This document shows, piece by piece, positions 17,046 to 25,998 of a stretch of 55,686 nucleotides of DNA. The number at the start of each line of letters is the position of its first letter. Position 1 is the stretch's first letter. Both the position numbers and the translations under genes were made by a program. Source of the stretch: Anabaena minutissima FACHB-250 (GTDB lineage: Bacteria > Cyanobacteriota > Cyanobacteriia > Cyanobacteriales > Nostocaceae); the NCBI RefSeq assembly GCF_014697125.1, contig NZ_JACJRG010000039.1:1-55686 (forward strand). The letters are read 5' to 3'. Below the pieces are notes generated by a model. It worked only from the letters and a program-made list of their open reading frames with translations. It searched no databases and had not been told where the DNA came from.

Positions 17046-19439
17046 TTACCGAGTAAACCACAACCGAATTAACTCCACTTGGAAACGATAACCCTCCCCA
17101 ACTTCCTCAATTAACTCTCGCTGTAATAACAGTTCAATTGTTCTTTCCCAAACATCAGAAAACTGTTGTGATAAAGTGAGTTTGCTAACAATTTCCCCTT
17201 TCCCTTGAGCAGCAATAAAGCGTAAAATATCCCGCCCACTTGCATCTACTTGATTATTTTGCATATCAGCGAAGAAAAAGCTACCACTCTGCAAAGCTTC
17301 TGGTGCTGCTGCTTCCACATCTGCTAAAGTTGCCAAGCGACGGATAGAAGGGTCTTGCTCATTTTTTAAGACGATAATTTCTCCGCAAAGTAGTTGTATT
17401 AAAAATGGATGACAACGGGTAAGTTGCAGAACTCGCTCAACTGCATCAGGTTCATAGCGGAGAGTAAAATCTTTGACGGGATGTTCAATTAATTGTCGTG
17501 CTTCTTCTTCCTTTAAATAGGAGATATGCACCACTTGAACGTTAATTAAATAACTAGCCCAACGCTGATATTCTTCAATAGTATGAGAGCCAGCTAATAA
17601 CACCTTGAAGCGGGTACGGTGTTGAATTAAGTGGCGCAGCATTCCTAACACATCTTGCTCATCGAAGCGTCCTCTAGTGATTGCGCTGTCTAATGTCTCG
17701 AACTCGTCTAACATCAACAATGCTGTATTTTGTTCTAGTGCTTCTTCTACCTGGTCTAGCCATTCATCAAATCGTGTGAAGGGATCATCAGCCAATGTTT
17801 TCCGTGTAAGAGTTGGTAGTGTTAACGCGCTTTGCTGCTTGGCAGAAGTTATCATCCCTTTCGCTAAGTTGTAGAGAAAGCCTGTGTAGTCGCTGGCTGA
17901 TGAGGGTGCGCCTTGTAAATCTACAAATATAGGGATGATGGAATTGGGGAGTAACTTCCCGATGTTGTTGAGGAGAGAAGTTTTGCCCATGCGTCGCTGA
18001 CCGTAGAGTAGTAAGGGGGGACGACGGCGATCAAAAATTAATTGCTCAATACGTGTAGCGATATCAGTACGACCTGTAAATATTTTTTGCTCTTGTGTAA
18101 GAGGTACACCACTAATATAAGGTGAGTCAATTTCTTGGCGGAGTTCGGTAGCTTGAGTCAGTTCTTTTATGTGATTAGTGATTATTCCGTGCCAGTTTTC
18201 AACAATAGGGTAAAAACGGACAGTATATTTGTCACGTCTAAAAATCAATTCATGTAAATATTCATTGGAAAGATTAGCTACGACTGTAAGTGCTAATCGT
18301 TGATTATAAGAGCTTACTTGATTTAGGGCAGCTTCTACATCTTTGCTAATACGGGTAAAAATGCGTAGTATCGGGCTAACTAAAGCCCTCGATTCATCCA
18401 ATATTAAGTTCTCATGCGCCTTACTAATGGCAGTCACATCTATACATTCTTCTAAACGCCGTGCTTTTAGTTCAATTAAAACTGCTTCTACTGCCCAATA
18501 TTGACGACTTTTAATCAGGAATTTAGTAGCTGCAAATCCCTCATCTTTTTCATGATCAATTACTAATAATAAGTGCTGGTCTAATCCGAATAGATGTATA
18601 TATTGCCACTCATCAGAAAAAGCAGAATGCCAATGCAATAAACTAGGTTTATTATTTATGAAACCTTTATCCATTGCATAGAGAAGATAATTCCATATAG
18701 TTTGAAATGGATAGCATAATATGGGTCGCCAAAAGTTTATAGTCACTCCTAACAGTAGAGCAAATATTAAGGCAGCCATTCCAGGTACGCCTGATACAGA
18801 GTTAGAAGCAATGTTTTGGAAACCAAGAAATTCTCCCAACATCCAGCCCCAATTAACTGCCATCATGATGCTTGACGTTCCCATTAAAGCAGATGATATG
18901 AGCAACATCCTGCTGGTAAATCGATTGTTCCAATTCCTACCTGACGAAACTTCTGCAAAGGCTGCGCTAATTACTCCTACAACTGGCTCACCAAAAACTA
19001 TGCCAAACGCTACTCCCAAACCCATGTAAAACGTCACACAAAAAAATACGGCAAATATCTCAGGTGCTATGAGGTTAGAAACGATACTCAATAAAACACT
19101 TGTTAATGTTCCCGATACCATGCTTGATACTATGCGAATAGCAATATTACTCGCTTGTTCGCCACAGAATAAAAAAATCAAGCTCAATATAAGATGAGCT
19201 AGTAGAGGTAATACTATATATCCCTGTATCAATAGTCGTAATAATCCTGGACTACGCCAGCTTAGATGATTTCTGTCTCTGGATAAAGGGTATAACGCAG
19301 GATCAATACGTTTGAGGTGATTGTGCCACGCCGTGGGACGGAAAAACAACCAGAAGAGCAATTGCAGGCTACCCAGTATCAAGTTAGGGTGCTGTTCAGG
19401 TGTATTGGTGTAGGCGTTGTGGAGTATGTTTTTAGGCAT
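17046..19439 (-). CDS. membrane-associated AAA/STAND-like ATPase
   Basis: A 797-residue protein with a two-part design. The first 260 residues carry several hydrophobic helices (about residues 70-100, 105-170, 180-205, 220-250). A soluble middle follows. Then comes an AAA ATPase of the AAA_16/Orc1-like kind: IFTGRTDIATRIEQL, Walker A LYGQRRMGKTSLLN (about residue 490) and Walker B LLMLDEFETLD (about 585). A winged-helix-like tail (FIAAQGKGEIVSKLTLSQQF, then ELLLQRELIEEVG) ends the protein. Similar ATPases are common in cyanobacteria as uncharacterised signalling or conflict proteins. It lies just downstream of the broken vapC and near a second ATPase (20109-21203) sharing the GREK/GRTD-Walker arrangement. 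Function unknown. Confidence 0.75.
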   Translation of the reverse strand: MPKNILHNAYTNTPEQHPNLILGSLQLLFWLFFRPTAWHNHLKRIDPALYPLSRDRNHLSWRSPGLLRLLIQGYIVLPLLAHLILSLIFLFCGEQASNIAIRIVSSMVSGTLTSVLLSIVSNLIAPEIFAVFFCVTFYMGLGVAFGIVFGEPVVGVISAAFAEVSSGRNWNNRFTSRMLLISSALMGTSSIMMAVNWGWMLGEFLGFQNIASNSVSGVPGMAALIFALLLGVTINFWRPILCYPFQTIWNYLLYAMDKGFINNKPSLLHWHSAFSDEWQYIHLFGLDQHLLLVIDHEKDEGFAATKFLIKSRQYWAVEAVLIELKARRLEECIDVTAISKAHENLILDESRALVSPILRIFTRISKDVEAALNQVSSYNQRLALTVVANLSNEYLHELIFRRDKYTVRFYPIVENWHGIITNHIKELTQATELRQEIDSPYISGVPLTQEQKIFTGRTDIATRIEQLIFDRRRPPLLLYGQRRMGKTSLLNNIGKLLPNSIIPIFVDLQGAPSSASDYTGFLYNLAKGMITSAKQQSALTLPTLTRKTLADDPFTRFDEWLDQVEEALEQNTALLMLDEFETLDSAITRGRFDEQDVLGMLRHLIQHRTRFKVLLAGSHTIEEYQRWASYLINVQVVHISYLKEEEARQLIEHPVKDFTLRYEPDAVERVLQLTRCHPFLIQLLCGEIIVLKNEQDPSIRRLATLADVEAAAPEALQSGSFFFADMQNNQVDASGRDILRFIAAQGKGEIVSKLTLSQQFSDVWERTIELLLQRELIEEVGEGYRFQVELIRLWFTR

Positions 19440-19489
19440 TGAAATTGCCTTGTGGCTGCTGAAGATGAGATTAGAAACCTTGTTGATAT

Positions 19490-19879
19490 TTATTTAAGAG
19501 TTTGCACACCAGGATATGCCAGAATTTTTGCGTCAGCCGTGAGTAACGGACACCCGTAAATTCTCGCAGTGGCTACTATGATTTGATCAGATGGATCTCA
19601 GTGAAAACCTGCGAGTTTGGTTGATTCAACGATAATGGGTATTGTTAGTTCAAGTAGCTGCACTCCTGGGTAAGCTAAAGCGGCTGTTAACCAATCCTCA
19701 ACGGAAATTGACAAAGCAAGTTTGCGATTCTCAACTAGTTTGGCAACTTCCCAACAAGAAATCAGGCTAATTCCAAATCCTTGAGATTGATATTCTTCAA
19801 TCCAATTGCGATATTTTTGATTTAGTCGCGCATTATTATCTACCCACCAAATCCAAATATGGGTATCTAAAATTATCAT
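19490..19879 (-). pseudogene. VapC-type PIN toxin broken by an in-frame stop
   Basis: VapC toxins are Mg-dependent RNases of about 130 residues. The frame begins at an ATG overlapping the antitoxin stop (ATGA) with MIILDTHIWIWWV (first catalytic Asp). It continues through ISCWEVAKL (catalytic Glu) to AGFH, where a TGA at 19598-19600 interrupts it. The same frame then runs on for 35 codons with DPSDQIIVATARIYG and LLTADAKI, the expected C-terminal PIN motifs, to TAA at 19490. The stop falls where relatives usually have Arg (one C-to-T change from CGA). As it stands the product loses the third acidic cluster and should be inactive, unless the stop is read through. Confidence 0.85.
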
Positions 19880-20094
19880 TGCAAAACTTCCCAATCTTCT
19901 ATAGGTACAGCAGGTTCAAATGGGTCATCATAATGAATGACCTTTCCCCGTAAAGGGTAAGGATTAGAATCTGAAGGTTGAGAAGAACTTTCTAAAATAA
20001 TGATTTCTACTGCTTCCCCAGCCTGAAAGGGTAAGTCTTTGATGATCAAAGTTCCGTCTTCGGTTAATGTGGTTTCAATTCGATGTGCTTTCAT
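19876..20094 (-). CDS. VapB-like antitoxin
   Basis: A 72-residue partner of the downstream PIN toxin. The N-terminal part (MKAHRIETTLTEDGTLIIKDLPFQAGEAVEIIILE) looks like an AbrB-like swapped-hairpin DNA-binding domain. The C-terminal PYPLRGKVIHYDDPFEPAV and EDWEVL tail is the segment expected to wrap the toxin; this tail recurs in cyanobacterial VapB-like proteins. Its stop overlaps the toxin start by four bases, the normal coupling. Since the toxin is truncated, the antitoxin may be a leftover or act as a stand-alone regulator. It starts 14 bp after the end of the upstream ATPase gene, so the three may share a transcript. Confidence 0.8.
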   Translation of the reverse strand: MKAHRIETTLTEDGTLIIKDLPFQAGEAVEIIILESSSQPSDSNPYPLRGKVIHYDDPFEPAVPIEDWEVLQ

Positions 20095-20108
20095 GATTAC
20101 TCTGTTAG

Positions 20109-21203
20109 TTATGAATCCAATAAATCAGTAAATGGTTTTATTTGTCTTAACCCTTCCTCACGCCAGCTATCATCATTCTCTCCTTCTTCTAGAGTAAATA
20201 ATCTTTCTCGACTCAGAATTTGTAGTAACAGTGGTTGACATTCGCTTTGAGTTAATATCCATTCAACATCTTCATCAGGAAAGGGTATAGGTGAACTCCC
20301 TATTAATTCTCGTGCTTCAGCTTCAGTTAATGCTCCTAGAAATGCTGTGTAGCCGAAAATATTGAAAAATGGTGAACTATGTCCTGTGTGATGTGCTAGA
20401 TCCATTGGTGATTCAGGACTAGATAAAATAAATGCTAGATTGCCTCTTGTGTGGTTGGTTACTAAAGACCGCAAACTGTCCCAAAAGGTATCATCTAACT
20501 CTGGACAACGTTGTAAACCAACGCCAATTTCATCTAATAAGATAACTGTCGGAGAAGTTAAGTTTTCGCTAACTACATCCATGAAATGATCTAAATCGCA
20601 CGGCGTTGGCACTTTCATTTTTAATGATTCTAGGATGTACTGCAATAGTCCTTCCCGGCTTTGCATTCGTGCGTCTTGCAAATCCACAAATACCCAGTTG
20701 TAACTTTCTGGATGCGGTAGCCAATCAGATTTTTGATCAGCACGCAGTTGTTCTAGTGGGGTGGTGGTGATATTTTTTAAGTAGTGGAGTAGAGAGGTTT
20801 TACCACTGCGCTTTTTACCGATAATTGCGGCGTTTTGCAGGGGATGGCGTTTGAGGAGGTTAAACAGGCGTTTTATTTCTTTTTCGCGTCCAAAAAAGTA
20901 TCGCGGTTGGGTGATGGGTGCGCCAGTAATGAAGGGTGATGCTTCCCCATTAGTCGGCTGAGGTTGAGATGGTTGAGTTTCTGGTTGTTTGTCTGCAATT
21001 TCTTGCCTGTCTAATCCTAGTTTTTCACAAATGACTAGAAAATTCTCATAATCAATAGGTTTACCACCAAAGAAGTTTTTGACGGTGGATAATGAAGGTT
21101 CTATGTCTTCAGAAAATTTTTTTAGGCTGGGGTAGCCGTTACGCTCAAGTGCTGACTTGACTTTATTAATATACTCTGGTGATACTCGAAGCGATCGCGC
21201 CAT
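20109..21203 (-). CDS. AAA-type ATPase with cyanobacterial helical N-terminal domain
   Basis: A 364-residue ATPase. The N-terminal 75 residues (LKKFSEDIEPSLSTVKNFF, then GGKPIDYENFLVICEKLGL) form a small helical domain that also heads many cyanobacterial STAND, NACHT and WD-repeat proteins; it looks helix-turn-helix-like. The ATPase follows: YFFGREKEIKRLFNLL, Walker A GKKRSGKTSLLHYL, Walker B TVILLDEIGVGLQ. I take ATG 21203 (MARSLRVSPEYINKV), which carries a HIP1 site, over upstream TTG/GTG codons up to 21227. It has no sensor repeats or effector domain, unlike typical STAND proteins. It precedes the vapBC pair by 14 bp, and a second ATPase gene lies beyond. Function unknown. Confidence 0.75.
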   Translation of the reverse strand: MARSLRVSPEYINKVKSALERNGYPSLKKFSEDIEPSLSTVKNFFGGKPIDYENFLVICEKLGLDRQEIADKQPETQPSQPQPTNGEASPFITGAPITQPRYFFGREKEIKRLFNLLKRHPLQNAAIIGKKRSGKTSLLHYLKNITTTPLEQLRADQKSDWLPHPESYNWVFVDLQDARMQSREGLLQYILESLKMKVPTPCDLDHFMDVVSENLTSPTVILLDEIGVGLQRCPELDDTFWDSLRSLVTNHTRGNLAFILSSPESPMDLAHHTGHSSPFFNIFGYTAFLGALTEAEARELIGSSPIPFPDEDVEWILTQSECQPLLLQILSRERLFTLEEGENDDSWREEGLRQIKPFTDLLDS

Positions 21204-21420
21204 CACGCCCCATTCAAAAACTGTCAAGAGTATATCAGACTTTTATACTAAAGACACAGTATCAACAGTGATCGAGAGTATCAACGATAATACAACCTAA
21301 ACTCGTCTTGATTCAATGTAAAATTCGCGAAAAGTCGTCTAATAGTCAACTCGTGGTTAACCCAGTTCTCAACCAGCCTCATCTTTTAATTGAGATATAG
21401 AGATTTAAGGGCTATAGGTT

Positions 21421-21624
21421 ATGAAAAGAGCATTGGGAATCCTGCAAATTACTTTATCACTTGCCGGGGTGATTATGTGTGGTACGGTGACTTACGCAGC
21501 TATTAATATGGTTAATGGTCAATACCAAGTTGAGATAGCAGTCAGTAATAAAGGACTAAATATCAAGTCCAATATTGATAAAAGACAATGTACATTAGCA
21601 AATTCTGAGCAGACTACTAATTAA
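21421..21624 (+). CDS. small single-pass membrane or exported protein
   Basis: A 67-residue protein with a hydrophobic N-terminal segment (ALGILQITLSLAGVIMCGTVTYAAI, in short pieces residues 4-28) that could be a signal anchor, followed by a polar tail with one Cys. I do not recognise a family. The ATG at 21421 has no strong Shine-Dalgarno site. It is divergent from the AAA gene (about 215 bp between them) and is followed by a perfect inverted repeat. It could be real but is short. Confidence 0.5.
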   Translation: MKRALGILQITLSLAGVIMCGTVTYAAINMVNGQYQVEIAVSNKGLNIKSNIDKRQCTLANSEQTTN

Positions 21625-21630
21625 TAGTTG

Positions 21631-21695
21631 GTAGGGTGCGTCAGTATGAATAATTTCTTGGCATAACTAGATTTTCTCTGACTGACGCACCCTAC
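21631..21695. repeat. inverted repeat gtagggtgcgtcag, 14-bp arms
   Basis: Perfect 14-base arms at 21631-21644 and 21682-21695 enclose 37 bases. This class of 'gtagggtgcgtcag' palindrome is dispersed in cyanobacterial genomes. It lies just after the small membrane-protein gene and could also serve as a transcript-end hairpin. Confidence 0.75.
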
Positions 21696-21814
21696 ATTTT
21701 GGTAATCATGCCTAAAATACTTTATTTTTGCCTATTCTCATAAGCTAAGATAAACAAAAATCCGATGTTAATTTTAACAGCTGCATAATAAATCATCGCC
21801 ACACAGGAGAAACC

Positions 21815-22087
21815 ATGCAAACTCTACTTTTAAGCAGTGAAGAAGTTGGCAAACGTGCCAGAGAATTGTATGAAAATAATATCCGTCAGGAAGTGGAAAC
21901 AGAAGAAAATATCGGTAAGATGGTGATTATTGATATAGAAACTGGTGAATATGCAGTTGATAACACAGGGATAGAATCGGCGCATTATTTACGCAAAAAG
22001 AACCCATTAGCTCGACTGTTTGGTATTCGCATTGGTTATAAAGTCGCAGCTGCTTTCAATGGTGACATGGAGCGTGACTATCGGTGA
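21815..22087 (+). CDS. small protein paired with a retropepsin-like gene
   Basis: A 90-residue, mixed-charge protein. The N-terminal half is helical (SSEEVGKRARELYENNIRQEV) and the C-terminal half strand-rich (KMVIIDIETGEYAVD) with a basic LRKKNPLARLFGIRIGYK stretch. I recognise the pairing of this kind of protein with a 'clan AA aspartic protease' ORF as recurrent in cyanobacteria; it is often suspected to be a toxin-antitoxin-like unit, but no function is established. AGGAG (21807-21811) precedes the ATG at suitable distance. Its stop overlaps the next gene's GTG start by four bases (GTGA). Confidence 0.65.
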   Translation: MQTLLLSSEEVGKRARELYENNIRQEVETEENIGKMVIIDIETGEYAVDNTGIESAHYLRKKNPLARLFGIRIGYKVAAAFNGDMERDYR

Positions 22088-22448
22088 TTTCTGGCATTGT
22101 GAAAAACGGGCGGGCAACTGTTAATATTACATTTCGATTGCCAAATCAACCAGATTTTTCTATTGAGTTTCAGATTGACACAGGTTTTACAGATTACCTT
22201 TGTCTTCCACCAGCAGCAGTAGCTGTATTAGGTTTACCGTTTCTGTATGATGTTTATATAAGTCTGGCTGACAATAGTACCCTTGTCGTACCATTACTCA
22301 AGCTGTCATAGTCTGGAATGGAGAGGAAAGAGTAGTTAATGTTTTAGCTACAGGAAGACGGCCTTTATTGGGAACGGCTTTATTGGATGGGTCTGAACTA
22401 ACTATCCAGTTTACAGACGGTGGTTTGGTATCAATTAATGATTTATAG
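22084..22448 (+). pseudogene. clan AA retropepsin-like aspartic protease, frameshifted
   Basis: From the GTG at 22084 the protein reads MISGIVKNGRATVNI, then FQIDTGFTDYLCLPP with the catalytic D-T-G of retropepsin-like enzymes. After ADNSTLVVP the frame ends at TAG (22309-22311). The missing C-terminal part is intact in another frame: QAVIVWNGEERVVNVLA, GRRPLLGTALLDG, then LTIQFTDGGLVSINDL to TAG at 22446. A one- or two-base indel near 22285-22300 explains this. The family normally has about 120 residues, which the repaired frame would give. It is coupled to the upstream small gene. Confidence 0.8.
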
Positions 22449-22688
22449 CTGAATATCAACTTGTGTAAAAATAATCATATTTGTGTAACTTCATACATTT
22501 TTGGCGATAGGCGATATTTACGGTAAGCTACGCTAACGCATTATATGCTGTCGGGATGGCTGGGGTGCGATCGCTGTTACAAACTGTGTGATGGAATTGC
22601 TTCCCGGAAATTTAGATTAATTTAGTTCATAGTAAAGAATTTAGCTCTCAAGAAAGGACTAAAGTCCTTACTACGAACGTTTAACTAT
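22449..22688. other. 240-bp spacer with dispersed repeats
   Basis: This gap holds an aggactaaagtccttact palindrome (22652-22671), a common intergenic repeat in this group, a gtaagctacgctaacgca fragment (22521-22538) and a HIP1-like gcgatcgc (22567-22574). No gene is visible. The palindrome is 20 bp from the decarboxylase stop and could end its transcript. Confidence 0.45.
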
Positions 22689-24332
22689 TTACAATTCACA
22701 ACTTAACTCACCGGCTTTTTGGCTAAAGCGGCGGTTTTCTCTGTAGTCTACAGGGCAATCAATGACAGCTGGGACATCTTGGGCTAAGGCTTCTTTGAGT
22801 ATAGGAATTAAATCTAAAGCTGATTCAACTCGATAACCTTTTAAGCCCATACTTTCAGCTAATTTGACAAAATCTGGGTTGCCAAAATGCACAAAAGATG
22901 ATTGTCCTTTACCAAATTGATTCTCTTGTTTCCACTCAATTAAACCGTAGCCGCCATCATTAAAAATTAAGGTGACAAATGGTGTACCAACACGTAATGC
23001 TGTTTCTAATTCTTGGCAATTCATCATAAAGCCACCGTCGCCGGTTGCTGCTACAACTTTGCGGTTAGGATGCACAAGTTTTGCCGCTAAAGCACCAGGA
23101 ATAGCTATCCCCATTGCAGCAAAACCATTGGAAATCAGGCAAGTATTGGGACTATGACAATGATAATGGCGAGCAATCCACATTTTATGTGCGCCCACAT
23201 CAGAAATGACAATATCATCTGGCCCCATGACTTGCCGCAAGTCATAAATTAATTTTTGCGGTTTGATGGGATATCCTTCATCGTTGGCATATTGTTCGTA
23301 ATCAGCCCGAATTTCTTCCCGTAAACTAATGGCGTAAGGTTTGGGTTTTCCTTGTCGATCTGCTACTTTTAAAATCTCAGCTAGGGAATCAGAAATATCC
23401 CCGATTATTTCTACATTGGGAATATAACTGCTATCAATTTCGGCGGAACTTGCCCCAATATGGATGATGGGAATATTTCCTTCTGGATTCCATTTTTTGG
23501 GTGAAAATTCAATTAAATCATAGCCGATCGCAATGACTAAATCTGTATTATCAAAACCGCAGGTAATAAAATCTCTTTGTTGTAATCCTACTGACCATAA
23601 AGCCAAAGGATGAGTATAGGGAATCACACCTTTACCCATGAAGGTATTAGCAACAGGGATATTCATCTGGGTAGCAAATTGCGTGACAGCATCGCTAGCT
23701 TGAGCGCGAATTGCTCCGTTTCCTACTAAAATTATGGGGTTAACTGCTTGGGAAATGGCGGCGGCGGCGGCGCGAATACTAGCAAAAGCAGCGTAGGTTT
23801 TTTCGATATTATCTTTACGTAATGGTTTGCCCTCTACGGGCATGGCAGCAATATTTTCTGGTAAATCTATATGCACTGCACCGGGTTTTTCAGTTTGCGA
23901 TCGCTTGAAGGCTTTCCGTACAACTTCTGGTGTAATACTCGGTCTAACAATCTGTTTATTCCACTTAGTTACAGGGGCAAACATTGCCACTAAATCTAAG
24001 TATTGGTGGGATTCAATGTGCATTCTATCTGTTCCCACCTGTCCAGTAATTGCCACCAATGGCGCACCGTCCAGGTTCGCATCTGCTACACCAGTCATTA
24101 AATTGGTCGCTCCAGGCCCCAGGGTAGAAAGACATACCCCAGCTTTTCCTGTCAGTCGTCCGTAGACATCCGCCATGAAAGCTGCACCCTGTTCATGACG
24201 TGTGGTAATAAATTTAATAGATGAATGTTTAAGTGCTTCTAAAACGTGTAAATTCTCTTCGCCAGGGAGTCCAAAAACATACTGTACCCCTTCATTTTCC
24301 AAACACTGTACTAATAGTTCTGCCGTATTCAT
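22689..24332 (-). CDS. 2-oxoglutarate decarboxylase (ThDP enzyme, acetolactate-synthase-like)
   Basis: A 547-residue thiamine-diphosphate enzyme. The N-terminal domain has the catalytic Glu in TRHEQGAAFMADVYGR. The middle domain has GNGAIRAQASDAV. The C-terminal domain carries the ThDP motif GDGGFMMNCQELETALR, ending in FNDGGYGLIEWKQ. By general homology it would be named acetolactate synthase. But its immediate partner is a succinate-semialdehyde dehydrogenase, and the same pair in Synechococcus 7002 was shown to convert 2-oxoglutarate to succinate, closing the TCA cycle (Zhang and Bryant). I therefore infer 2-oxoglutarate decarboxylase. It lies 87 bp after the dehydrogenase on the same strand. 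Confidence 0.82.
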   Translation of the reverse strand: MNTAELLVQCLENEGVQYVFGLPGEENLHVLEALKHSSIKFITTRHEQGAAFMADVYGRLTGKAGVCLSTLGPGATNLMTGVADANLDGAPLVAITGQVGTDRMHIESHQYLDLVAMFAPVTKWNKQIVRPSITPEVVRKAFKRSQTEKPGAVHIDLPENIAAMPVEGKPLRKDNIEKTYAAFASIRAAAAAISQAVNPIILVGNGAIRAQASDAVTQFATQMNIPVANTFMGKGVIPYTHPLALWSVGLQQRDFITCGFDNTDLVIAIGYDLIEFSPKKWNPEGNIPIIHIGASSAEIDSSYIPNVEIIGDISDSLAEILKVADRQGKPKPYAISLREEIRADYEQYANDEGYPIKPQKLIYDLRQVMGPDDIVISDVGAHKMWIARHYHCHSPNTCLISNGFAAMGIAIPGALAAKLVHPNRKVVAATGDGGFMMNCQELETALRVGTPFVTLIFNDGGYGLIEWKQENQFGKGQSSFVHFGNPDFVKLAESMGLKGYRVESALDLIPILKEALAQDVPAVIDCPVDYRENRRFSQKAGELSCEL

Positions 24333-24419
24333 TTTATATTCCTCATGTGGTTGGGGACTGGGGACTGGGGATTGGGAAGAAAAAGTAATACGTAATCCCC
24401 AGTACCTAATACTTAATCC

Positions 24420-25784
24420 CTATTTAACCCAAACTGTTTTAACATTCACAAACTCGTGTATGCCTTGAATACTTAGTTCTCGTCCATACCCAGAACGCTT
24501 AATACCACCAAATGGTAGTCGGGGGTCGGATTTAACTAAGCTGTTAATAAATACTGCGCCTGCTTCTATTTCTGTAATTAAGCGATCGCGTTCTTGGTCG
24601 TTATTTGTCCAAGCACTTGCACCTAAACCAAAGGGTGTAGCATTTGCTAGTTTAATCGCAGCATCTATATCTGGCACACGGAATAATAAGGCTACTGGCC
24701 CAAAAAATTCTTCTTGGGCAATCTGTGAGTCAACAGGGATATCTATGATAATGGTTGGCGGATAAAAGTTGCCAGGAATATCTAAAGGATGTCCACCTGT
24801 TAAAACTTTTCCCCCACTTTTAACCGCAGTTTGTACTTGTTGGTCTAAATCTTGGAGAAGATCAGGCGTTGCTAAAGGGCCTAAATCGGTGTCGGGAAGC
24901 ATGGGATCACCAACTTTCAACGCCGTGAATTTTTCTAATAGCAGTTTCTCGAATTTATCTGCGATCGCCTCGGCGACAATAAAGCGTTTGGCCGCAATAC
25001 AAGATTGACCATTATTTAACATCCGTGCGGTTGTCGCGGCGGTGACTGCTGTCTCTAAATCAGCACTTTCTAAGACAATAAATGGGTCACTTCCCCCCAA
25101 TTCCAAGACTGTTTTTTTAATCTGTTTTCCCGCCGCCGCCGCTAGGGATGCACCGGCTGGTTCGCTTCCCGTTAAGGTAGCAGCTTTTACTCGGTCATCT
25201 GCCATTAAGTCAGCAACTTTAGCTGCACCAATTAATAAAGTTTGAAATGCACCTTCAGGGAAACCCGCCCGTTGCATGATATCTGCAATAGCTAAAGCGC
25301 ACTGTGGCACATTAGAAGCGTGTTTGAGTAAGCCGACATTACCCGCCATCAGTGTCGGTGCGGCAAACCTGAACACCTGCCAGAAGGGGAAATTCCACGG
25401 CATGACGGCGAGAATTATACCCAATGGTTGGTAGCGGACAAAACTATGACTGGCATCAGTTTTTACCGAGACATCAGCCATAAAATCGGCAGCATTTTCA
25501 GCGTAGTAACGGCAAACTAAAGCGCATTTTTCGACTTCAGCGATCGCAGCTTTGTACGGCTTGCCCATTTCTAGAGTCATGATTTTAGCGAAATCAGCCT
25601 TGTCTTGCTCTAGAATTGACGCAGCTGCATTTAACCACTGCGATCGCTGTGTAAAACTCGTCTGACGGTACTGTATAAAAGCCTGTTGTGCCAAATCTAA
25701 TTTAGTGGCAATTTCTGCATCGTTGAGTGGCTCAAAGGTTTTGAGCGTTTCCCCAGTAGCGGGATTGATAGTGGCGATCGCCAT
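24420..25784 (-). CDS. NAD(P)-dependent succinate-semialdehyde dehydrogenase
   Basis: A 454-residue aldehyde dehydrogenase. It has the general-base Glu in VLELGGSDPFIV (about residue 227), the catalytic Cys in NNGQSCIAAKRFIV (about 261) and the cofactor-binding GSEPAGASLAAAAG. The C-terminal PFGGIKRSGYGRELS is also family-typical. It oxidises succinic semialdehyde made by the neighbouring decarboxylase, giving succinate for the TCA bypass. The next gene downstream is the decarboxylase. The short length (454, not 480 or more) matches the cyanobacterial SSADH type. It starts at ATG 25784 beside a HIP1 site; the 214-bp upstream spacer to the divergent phosphotransferase should hold the promoter. 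Confidence 0.9.
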   Translation of the reverse strand: MAIATINPATGETLKTFEPLNDAEIATKLDLAQQAFIQYRQTSFTQRSQWLNAAASILEQDKADFAKIMTLEMGKPYKAAIAEVEKCALVCRYYAENAADFMADVSVKTDASHSFVRYQPLGIILAVMPWNFPFWQVFRFAAPTLMAGNVGLLKHASNVPQCALAIADIMQRAGFPEGAFQTLLIGAAKVADLMADDRVKAATLTGSEPAGASLAAAAGKQIKKTVLELGGSDPFIVLESADLETAVTAATTARMLNNGQSCIAAKRFIVAEAIADKFEKLLLEKFTALKVGDPMLPDTDLGPLATPDLLQDLDQQVQTAVKSGGKVLTGGHPLDIPGNFYPPTIIIDIPVDSQIAQEEFFGPVALLFRVPDIDAAIKLANATPFGLGASAWTNNDQERDRLITEIEAGAVFINSLVKSDPRLPFGGIKRSGYGRELSIQGIHEFVNVKTVWVK

Positions 25785-25998
25785 TGCCTGACCTCCCGTT
25801 TTAAAATAGCTTGAGGTAGCTTCTTAGTGTTACACACATCTCTTGAGGAAGCCACCATCCAAATTCTAGTCTTTTGGCAAAGGCTTAATTTCTCCAACTT
25901 AAAATATCGCAATTAAATTTGAACTAATTTATACTCAAACATAAGTATTTATATGTCAGGCCTTTTAAAATGGGAATTAGAGAGCAGAGTATGGAAAA

